This document shows positions 56,386 through 64,000 of a stretch of 64,000 nucleotides of DNA, piece by piece. The stretch comes from Rhodocyclaceae bacterium (GTDB lineage Bacteria > Pseudomonadota > Gammaproteobacteria > Burkholderiales > Rhodocyclaceae). The position numbers and the translations under genes were made by a program. Where the stretch lies: contig JAHDYG010000001.1 of assembly GCA_023383815.1 (NCBI GenBank), positions 327,854-391,853 of the forward strand, read 5' to 3'. Within the stretch, counting starts at the first letter, position 1. Each line of letters begins with the position of its first letter. The notes beneath the pieces are model-generated. The model saw only the letters and a list, made by a program, of their open reading frames with translations. It was not told the origin of the DNA and made no database searches.

Positions 56386-57639
56386 CTAATCTGCGGAATC
56401 GAGGTTGAAGATCCTGTGCACGATGCGACCTGCCTCTGCCTGATTCATCCCTTCGGACTGGTTCAGGAAACGCGTCGGACCGTGCATCAGCTTGTTCGTC
56501 AGGCCCTGGCTCAAGGCATCGAGCACCTTCTCCGGATTCTCGCCACGCGCAAGCAGTCGCAGCGCGCGCTCCAGTTCGGCCGCGCGCAGCGCCTCGGCGT
56601 GCTGGCGCAGTGCCCGAATCACCGGAACGGCGTCGCGCGCCTGAATCCAGGACAGAAAGCCGTCGACGCGCTCGTCGATGATCTGTTCGGCTTCGATCAC
56701 CGCCTGCTGACGCGACTCCAGCCCGGCCTCGACGATCTGTGCGAGGTCGTCGACCGTATACAGGAACACATCATCGAGCTTCGCGATCTCGGCTTCGATG
56801 TCCCGTGGCACTGCAAGATCGACCATCACCATCGGACGATGGCGCCGTGCCTTGACCGCGCGCTCGACCATGCCCAGCCCGACGATGGGTAGCGGGGCGG
56901 CCGTACAGGACACCACGATGTCAAAGCGCGGAAGCACGTCGCCGATCACGTCGAGCCGCATCACTTCGGCGCCGAAGCGGCTCGCAAGCCCCTGAGCGCG
57001 CGCCTCGGTGCGGTTCGCCACCGCGATCTGCTTTGGATTGGCGCCTGCGAAGTGCGCTGCGCACAGTTCGATCATCTCGCCGGCGCCAATGAACAGCACG
57101 CGCTGATCCGACAGACGCTCGTAGATGCGTTCGGCCAGATGCACGGCGGCAGCGGCCATCGATACGATGTTGGCCCCGATCGCCGTCGTCGAACGCACCT
57201 CCTTCGCTACCGCAAAGGTGTTCTGGAACAGCTTGTGCAATACGGTGCCGAGCGTACCCGCCTCTTCCGCGCGGCGGGCGGCCTCCTTGACCTGACCGAG
57301 AATCTGCGGCTCACCGAGCACCATCGAATCGAGTCCGCTCGCCACCCGGAACATGTGACGGACCGCATCACGCTGTGGATACGAGTACAGATAGGGCGCG
57401 ACCTGATCGAGCGGCAACTGGTTGAAGCGCGCGAGCCAGTCGGCGGCCCGGTCGGGTTGATCCCCGGCAAAATACAGCTCGGTGCGGTTGCAGGTGGACA
57501 GGATCGCAGCCTCCCGCAACTGCGCAGCGCGCGTCAGGTCGTGCAGCGCGTCATCGAGACGCTCGGGCTGAAACGCCAGCCGCTCCCGGATCGGGAGCGG
57601 AGCGGTATGGTGGTTCAGGCCGAGGGCGAAAAGTTGCAT
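56386..57639 (-). CDS. hemA: Glutamyl-tRNA reductase
   Basis: First step of C5 tetrapyrrole synthesis: Glu-tRNA to glutamate-1-semialdehyde. 417 residues from ATG 57639. Catalytic Cys in [28 protein letters not shown], the NADPH fold [25 protein letters not shown], and the dimerisation helix. It supplies tetrapyrrole for the heme a, b, c and d1 proteins encoded nearby. An open frame continues ~240 codons upstream but its content does not look protein-like. Confidence 0.97.
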   Translation of the reverse strand: MQLFALGLNHHTAPLPIRERLAFQPERLDDALHDLTRAAQLREAAILSTCNRTELYFAGDQPDRAADWLARFNQLPLDQVAPYLYSYPQRDAVRHMFRVASGLDSMVLGEPQILGQVKEAARRAEEAGTLGTVLHKLFQNTFAVAKEVRSTTAIGANIVSMAAAAVHLAERIYERLSDQRVLFIGAGEMIELCAAHFAGANPKQIAVANRTEARAQGLASRFGAEVMRLDVIGDVLPRFDIVVSCTAAPLPIVGLGMVERAVKARRHRPMVMVDLAVPRDIEAEIAKLDDVFLYTVDDLAQIVEAGLESRQQAVIEAEQIIDERVDGFLSWIQARDAVPVIRALRQHAEALRAAELERALRLLARGENPEKVLDALSQGLTNKLMHGPTRFLNQSEGMNQAEAGRIVHRIFNLDSAD

Positions 57640-57780
57640 GCGCAGGGGATCGGGGCGGAATCGGCGGATTATATCACCCGCCCCAAGGCCCAAAGTTTGA
57701 CGCCCGGCAGGTCCGCGGAAACCGAATTCCATGTCCGGATCCGGCTGGCAAGCCGATCGGGCATCCCCTAGCATGAAGCC

Positions 57781-59274
57781 ATGCCAGTCAACGCCCACGA
57801 TTATTACGCGGCCCTGTGCGCACGCGATCGACGCTTCGACGGGCGGTTCTATGTCGGCGTCCGGTCCACCGGAGTCTACTGCCGCCCAATCTGCGCCGTG
57901 CGCACGCCACGACAGGAGAACTGCAGCTTCTTTCCCAGCGCCGCAGCGGCTGAGGACGGTGGTTTCCGGCCCTGCCTGCGCTGTCGCCCGGAGCTTGCTC
58001 CGGGGGTCGCGCCAATCGACGCAGCAGACCGTTACGCGACGGCCGCAGCGCAGCTCATCGAGCAAGGGTTTCTGGTCGAAGGCACGTGCGCCTCGCTGGC
58101 GCGACATCTCGGGATCACCGATCGCCACCTGCGAAGGGTGTTTGACCGTCGCTACGGAACCTCGCCGGCCGGCTACGCCCGCAGCCAGCGTTTGCTGCTG
58201 GCCAAGCGCCTGCTCGCCGAGTCGAACCTGACGGTCACGGACGTAGCGATGGCCGCCGGATTTGGCAGCGTACGCCGCTTCAACGATCTCGTCCGTGAGC
58301 GCTACCGGATGACCCCCTCCGAACTGCGCCGCGACAGCCGGTGCAGGCACGGGTCGCCGGGCGAACCTCTTCTTCGGCTGCGTCTGGGCTATCGACCACC
58401 ACTGGACTGGGAAGCACTGCTCGCATGGCTCGGGTGCCGCGCGGTCGGTGGCGTCGAGGCCGTGATCGGCAACGCCTACGTGCGCAACCTCTCATTCGTT
58501 CAGGCAGCGCGCCGCGTCGAGGGTCAGGTCTGCGTCCGCGCCGATCCGGCACACCATGCGCTCCTGGTCGAACCCTCGGTCACGCTGTTGCCCGTCCTTC
58601 CGCTGGTGCTGACACGGATGCGGCGCCTGTTCGATCTCGATGCCTCGCCCACCGACGTCTGCGCAGTACTCGGCGAGCTGGCCGCCTCGCGACCGGGACT
58701 GCGCCTTCCCGGCGCCCTCAGTGGTTTCGAAGGCGCCGTTCGTGCCGTTCTGGAGCAACAGGTCAGCACCGCCGCCGCAACCTGCCTGCTGTCACGGCTT
58801 GCCGAACGCTTTGGCGAACCGGCACCGGCTTCCGACGCAGGACTCCACAGACACTTCCCCGCCGCCGAAGCGCTCGCCCGCGCATCGATCGACGAGATCG
58901 CCGCGATCGGCATCCCGCGCCAGCGCGGCCATGCTCTGCGGCATCTGGCGCTCGAATCGGCCACAGGCGCACTCGAGCTCGAAGCGGTCGTCGATGTCGA
59001 ACGGGGGATTGCACAGCTCAAACGGATCCCCGGAATCGGCCCGTGGACCGCCGGCTACATCGCAATGCGCGCGTGGTCATGGCCAGATGTCTTCCTGAGT
59101 ACCGATTACGTCGTGCGCCAGCGCTTCCCCGATCTGTCCCCTGGGGCAATCGAAGCACACGCCCGACGCTGGAGTCCGTGGCGCTCCTATGCGCTCTTCC
59201 ACCTGTGGGCCACGAGCGCCGCGGCGGCGCCGGAATCGAGCGCCCGGCCCGCCGCCCCGATCAAGGAGCCCTGA
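57781..59274 (+). CDS. Ada-AlkA fusion: alkylation sensor and 3-methyladenine glycosylase
   Basis: 497 residues. Residues 1-75: Ada metal-binding domain with C34, C38, C65, C68 ([17 protein letters not shown]), C34 being the methyl acceptor. Residues 80-185: AraC-type HTH ([33 protein letters not shown]). Residues ~195-485: AlkA glycosylase with HhH motif [19 protein letters not shown] and catalytic Asp in [11 protein letters not shown] single protein would sense methyl phosphotriesters, activate genes and excise damaged bases. Three bases upstream of ogt. Confidence 0.94.
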   Translation: MPVNAHDYYAALCARDRRFDGRFYVGVRSTGVYCRPICAVRTPRQENCSFFPSAAAAEDGGFRPCLRCRPELAPGVAPIDAADRYATAAAQLIEQGFLVEGTCASLARHLGITDRHLRRVFDRRYGTSPAGYARSQRLLLAKRLLAESNLTVTDVAMAAGFGSVRRFNDLVRERYRMTPSELRRDSRCRHGSPGEPLLRLRLGYRPPLDWEALLAWLGCRAVGGVEAVIGNAYVRNLSFVQAARRVEGQVCVRADPAHHALLVEPSVTLLPVLPLVLTRMRRLFDLDASPTDVCAVLGELAASRPGLRLPGALSGFEGAVRAVLEQQVSTAAATCLLSRLAERFGEPAPASDAGLHRHFPAAEALARASIDEIAAIGIPRQRGHALRHLALESATGALELEAVVDVERGIAQLKRIPGIGPWTAGYIAMRAWSWPDVFLSTDYVVRQRFPDLSPGAIEAHARRWSPWRSYALFHLWATSAAAAPESSARPAAPIKEP

Positions 59275-59276
59275 CC

Positions 59277-59789
59277 ATGCCCCATCTTCGATTCGAAACG
59301 CCGCTTGGCGGAATGATCGCGTTTGCCGAGGGCGACGCCCTGACCCGCCTGTCCTTCGGCGACGAGCACAATGGCCCGCCACAGCCGGGCACGGCAGATG
59401 ACCCGGAACATTCGGTGCTGCAGCGCACGCGTAAGCAGGTGCTGGAGTACTTCGCCGGCACCCGGCCCGATTTCGACCTGCCGCTGGCGCCGTCGGGCAC
59501 CCGGTTCCAGCACACCGTATGGACCGCACTCGGCCACCTCCGTGCCGGACAGACCCTGAGCTATGGCGAACTGGCGCAGCGCCTGGACCGCCCGCAGGCG
59601 GTTCGCGCAGTCGCCCAGGCGGTCGCCCGCAACCCGCTGATCCTGGTCGTCCCCTGCCATCGCGTAGTCGGCGTCCGTGGCGCACTGACCGGCTACGCGG
59701 CCGGTCTCGAACGCAAGCGCGTACTCCTTGCACACGAGCGCCAGTCGTACCGCCCAAGACCAGTCGCTTACCCGGCATCGCCTTCGTAA
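59277..59789 (+). CDS. ogt: O6-methylguanine-DNA methyltransferase
   Basis: 170 residues. Suicide methyl acceptor Cys in NPLILVVPCHRVVG, HTH around GQTLSYGELAQRLDRPQAVRAVAQAVA. It supplies the O6-alkylguanine activity missing from the Ada-AlkA fusion encoded just upstream, so the two genes together cover the adaptive response. Confidence 0.96.
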   Translation: MPHLRFETPLGGMIAFAEGDALTRLSFGDEHNGPPQPGTADDPEHSVLQRTRKQVLEYFAGTRPDFDLPLAPSGTRFQHTVWTALGHLRAGQTLSYGELAQRLDRPQAVRAVAQAVARNPLILVVPCHRVVGVRGALTGYAAGLERKRVLLAHERQSYRPRPVAYPASPS

Positions 59790-59796
59790 ACGCACA

Positions 59797-59821
59797 AACG
59801 CCGGTCGCGGAGACCGGCGTT
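59797..59821. terminator. Hairpin between ogt and tRNA-Phe
   Basis: A ten-base stem AACGCCGGTC/GACCGGCGTT with a five-base loop, in the convergent gap. Short T runs on both sides; probably ends both ogt and tRNA-Phe transcripts. Confidence 0.7.
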
Positions 59822-59838
59822 CGTGCAAGATCATTCTG

Positions 59839-59914
<76 letters not shown>

Positions 59915-60055
59915 GTCGGGAAGCGCGCATTATAGCCGAACCTCCCGAACAGTCAAATTCTGCCTGGATCTTTCTTGTGTGGGTCTCTCGCTGACCGCCT
60001 GGCTGGCCGCTGTGCCTGCGACGCACCGGACGTGGCCGCGATTCAGGCCCGGGCG

Positions 60056-61543
60056 TCAGTCGTCGACGGTCTCCGGCAGTCCAGGAGGTGGAACGAATCC
60101 TGCCGGGGGATTGCGCGGAAACAGCACCTGAGCGACCGTTCCCTGCCCATTCGGCCCCGGATTGAGGGTAACGACTGCGCCGTGCAGCTCGGCGATCTCG
60201 CGGACGATTGGCAGGCCGAGCCCGGAGCCGTCCTCGCCACTGCCGAGCACCCGGTAAAAGCGCTCGAAGACCCGCTCCCGTTCAGCTTCGGGAATGCCGA
60301 CGCCGCTGTCCTCGACCTCGAAGATGACCGCACCGGCGAGCCGCGTGCGCGCCGTCACGGCGCCGCCACGCCGGGTGTACTTGATCGCATTGTCGATCAG
60401 GTTGCGGACCAGCTCGCGCAACAACACCGGACTGCCATCGACCCGCAGCGGCGTTCCGCTGTACTCGGCACCGAAATCGATTCCCTTCGCGAGCGCAAGC
60501 GGGAAGAGTTCCTGCGCGACGTCGCGGACGATCCCATCGAGATCGACGGACTCGATCGCATGCACTTTCTCGAAACTCGATTCGGCCCGAGCGAGCGACA
60601 GCAACTGACTGATGAGGTGGCTGGCCCGGTCTGCGCTCTCGGCGATATGGCGCAGCGACAGGCGCAACTGCTCCTGATCTCCTTCCTGCAGCGCAAGCTC
60701 GGTCTGCATCTTCAAACCGGTGAGCGGCGTGCGCATCTGGTGTGCAGCATCGGCGATGAAGCGCTGCTGGGACTGCAGGGTTTCTTCCAGGCGCCCCATC
60801 ATGTCATTGAACGACACGATCAGTGGCCGGACCTCCTCCGGCACGCTGGCCGGTGCGATCGGCGACAGATCCGTCGGGCGACGGCGTCGGATCCGGCTCT
60901 GCAGCCGGTTGAGGGGCGAGATGCCGCGCGTGAGGCCGACCCACACGAGGATTACCGCGAGCGGAATCACCGCAAACTGTGGCAACAGCACACCGGTCAC
61001 GACGCGCGAGGCAAGATCGCTGCGCTTGTTGCGCGTCTCGGCAACCTGGACCAGCACCAGCACCTCTTCGCCGTTGACCACCCTGCGCAGGTACTTGTAC
61101 GCAACCCGGACCTCCTCGCCCAGGATGAAATCGTCGCGGTACTGGGCATAATCGGAGACCACGGGCTCCGGCGGCTCGAACCATGCGATCTCTTGATCGC
61201 CGATCACCACGCTGCCGCCATCGCGCGCGACCTGGTAGTACAGCACGTCATACTGGTCCGACCGGAACAGGACGCGCGGGGGGGCGGGAAAATCGACACG
61301 AACGCCGCGCTCATCGACCTCGACGAGCCGCGCCAGCGCCCGCACGCTGTCTCCCAGCACGAGGTCGTAGGGTTCGTTGGCGATGCGGTCGGCGACGTTG
61401 TGCGTCACCAGGATCGAAATCGGCCACAGGAACAGCAGCGGCGCGAGCATCCAGTCGAGAATCTCGCCGAACAGCGAGTTCGGCTGGCCCGGCCTGGATT
61501 TCGCCGCGTTCGCCCGCTCAGGCCTTCTGCGCCGGCGCAGCAT
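60056..61543 (-). CDS. Sensor histidine kinase, TctE-like
   Basis: About 495 residues. Two membrane helices (about 33-50 and 190-212) flank a periplasmic domain of the two-component sensor N-terminal type; HAMP follows, then AADAAHQMRTPLTGLKMQTEL-type H-box (residues near 270), N-box NLIDNAIKYT, and EDSGVGIPEAE with GSGLGLPIV. The H-box with HQMRTPL is typical of the TctE/QseC group. Its ATG 61543 overlaps the regulator gene by 26 bases. TctE proteins control tricarboxylate uptake; the ligand here is unknown. Confidence 0.9.
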   Translation of the reverse strand: MLRRRRRPERANAAKSRPGQPNSLFGEILDWMLAPLLFLWPISILVTHNVADRIANEPYDLVLGDSVRALARLVEVDERGVRVDFPAPPRVLFRSDQYDVLYYQVARDGGSVVIGDQEIAWFEPPEPVVSDYAQYRDDFILGEEVRVAYKYLRRVVNGEEVLVLVQVAETRNKRSDLASRVVTGVLLPQFAVIPLAVILVWVGLTRGISPLNRLQSRIRRRRPTDLSPIAPASVPEEVRPLIVSFNDMMGRLEETLQSQQRFIADAAHQMRTPLTGLKMQTELALQEGDQEQLRLSLRHIAESADRASHLISQLLSLARAESSFEKVHAIESVDLDGIVRDVAQELFPLALAKGIDFGAEYSGTPLRVDGSPVLLRELVRNLIDNAIKYTRRGGAVTARTRLAGAVIFEVEDSGVGIPEAERERVFERFYRVLGSGEDGSGLGLPIVREIAELHGAVVTLNPGPNGQGTVAQVLFPRNPPAGFVPPPGLPETVDD

Positions 61544-62204
61544 CGGGGTTCTCCAGGCAGTATCCGAGGCCACGCACGGTCACGATCCTCACCCCGCTGG
61601 CTTCGAGCTTCTTGCGCAGGCGGTGCACATACACCTCGATCGCATTGCTCGAAACCTCCTCCCCCCAGCCGCACAGATGGTCGACCAGTTGATCCTTGCT
61701 CACCAGCCGGCCGACCCGAAGCAGGAACACCTCCAGCAGACCGATCTCGCGCGCCGAGAACTCGACGATCTCCCCGCTGATCTTGACCACGCGATCCGCC
61801 TGATCATAAGACAGCTCGCCGAGCTCGATGCAGCGCGGCTGGCCCGTGCCACGCCGGGTCAGGGCGCGCACACGCGCTTCCAGTTCAGGCAGCGCAAACG
61901 GTTTGGTCAGATAGTCATCGGCCCCCGCATCCAGCCCGCGCACGCGCTCGTCGACGCCATCCTGTGCGGTCAGGATCAATACCGGCAGGGTGGACTTGCG
62001 GCCGCGCAACCGCCTCAGAACGTCGATCCCGGCCATGCCCGGCAGACCGAGGTCGAGGATCAGCAGATCATAGGGCTGGGAAATCAGTGCGCCATCGGCC
62101 TCGACCCCCGATCCCACGTGGTCGACTGCGTAGCCCCCGCGCCGCAGCGCGCGCGCCACGCCATCGGCAATCACCGGATCGTCTTCAGCTAGCAGAATGC
62201 GCAT
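61518..62204 (-). CDS. OmpR-family response regulator, TctD-like
   Basis: 228 residues: receiver with EDD pocket, phospho-Asp in LLILDLGLPGMAG, Thr/Lys in LILTAQD and YLTKPFAL, and an OmpR winged helix (FSAREIGLLEVFLLRVGRLVSK, SSNAIEVYVHRLRKKLE, RIVTVRGLGYCLE). First gene of a two-gene operon with the sensor. A target operon is not visible in the window. Confidence 0.92.
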   Translation of the reverse strand: MRILLAEDDPVIADGVARALRRGGYAVDHVGSGVEADGALISQPYDLLILDLGLPGMAGIDVLRRLRGRKSTLPVLILTAQDGVDERVRGLDAGADDYLTKPFALPELEARVRALTRRGTGQPRCIELGELSYDQADRVVKISGEIVEFSAREIGLLEVFLLRVGRLVSKDQLVDHLCGWGEEVSSNAIEVYVHRLRKKLEASGVRIVTVRGLGYCLENPDAAPAQKA

Positions 62205-62540
62205 TCGAGCGGATTGTAAGTTGCACGTAAGCGAGGACAGGTAAGGTTACCGCGCTGTTCTCCATTTGCTCGGTCTTGGGGACTCAGATCCCGTAAGGGG
62301 TCGCCGTCCCGGGGAGCGTCCCAGTACCTTTCGGTTCGCTCCCCACCGCCTTTTTTCCCCTCCCATCCGGCGCGCATTATCCCACGCTTCCTGCGCCTTC
62401 GCGCGCTATCTGCAGGTGCGCTCCTGCACCGATGCCCCCCTAAAGGACGATCCCGAGCTTGCGTGAACGCAAACGGCCCCACCGAAGCGAGGCCGTTTGC
62501 GTTCACGGGCCTTCCGGCCCGCGAACCGGGACCGGGCAGA
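62205..62540. other. Non-coding gap between the TctD-like gene and groEL
   Basis: About 336 bp. It holds the long hairpin after groEL and, next to the regulator gene, a stretch without recognisable promoter hexamers. Short frames here have no ribosome site or protein-like content. Confidence 0.5.
62463..62506. terminator. Long hairpin downstream of groEL
   Basis: A perfect 16-base inverted repeat (GTGAACGCAAACGGCC/GGCCGTTTGCGTTCAC) around a 12-base loop, 34 bases past the groEL stop. There is no T run, so it may stabilise the 3' end rather than terminate. Confidence 0.6.

Positions 62541-64000
<1,460 letters not shown>

Noticed and set aside
57640..58350. Long open extension upstream of hemA
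   Set aside because: It lies opposite the Ada-AlkA gene; the standard HemA N-terminus begins at 57639.

Overview
The window is GC-rich chromosomal DNA of a denitrifying proteobacterium. The best guess is a betaproteobacterium of the Rhodocyclales type (Thauera/Azoarcus-like). The guess rests on gene content only: a class I PHA synthase, cbb3 oxidase, a complete heme d1 assembly set, two DNR-like regulators without an FNR iron-sulfur cluster, the order hemA-prfA-prmC-grxD, argH beside an AlgZ/AlgR-type pair, and a CbrA-like sensor beside an acetate-type symporter and acs. I see no phage, insertion sequence, CRISPR array or rRNA operon.

Layout. 0-5.3 kb: nnrS (cut by the window edge), dnr, phaC, a beta-CASP nuclease and uspA. 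5.3-14 kb: the cbb3 oxidase region on the minus strand, ccoI-ccoS, then ccoNOQP, then ccoGH. An FNR/DNR box lies in front of ccoN. A second box between ccoS and ccoN seems to drive a ~100-nt terminated RNA. 14-25 kb: an SDR dehydrogenase, tRNA-Ser, a sodium/solute symporter with an EF-hand-like loop, a sensor-like protein fused to a DnaQ-type exonuclease, a receiver protein, a CbrA-like symporter-kinase and acs, which together look like acetate or organic-acid uptake and activation. 25-27 kb: class I fumarase.

27.0-35.3 kb is the most unusual part: an eight-kilobase minus-strand array around two heme-copper oxidoreductase catalytic subunits. The first has a CuA subunit, but the helix-VI tyrosine of oxygen reductases is replaced by glutamine. 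The second is more divergent: its CuB histidine pair is not adjacent. It is encoded with a three-part protein (bc1-type cytochrome b, two [4Fe-4S] ferredoxin motifs, MvhD-like domain) and two small unknown proteins. ctaB, a SCO protein and, across a promoter region with two FNR/DNR boxes, two different heme A synthases complete the set. Because the island sits among nir, dnr and nnrS genes and carries FNR/DNR boxes, I infer a role in nitric oxide reduction or detoxification; this is not shown by sequence alone.

38.6-42.8 kb: a diheme c4-like cytochrome, small membrane proteins, an orphan branched-chain-type binding protein and a second dnr. 42.9-50.7 kb: heme d1 genes nirC-F-DL-G-H-J-N on the minus strand with nirE divergent; nirS itself is not in the window. 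50.7-62.2 kb: housekeeping genes (algZR-like pair, argH, grxD, prmC, prfA, hemA, Ada-AlkA fusion, ogt, tRNA-Phe, TctDE-like pair). The window ends inside groEL.

How the parts fit: cbb3 oxidase supports microaerobic respiration. The d1 genes mature nitrite reductase, which makes NO. NnrS, the DNR proteins and the heme-copper island would sense, buffer or reduce that NO. Acetate activation and PHA synthesis supply and store carbon.
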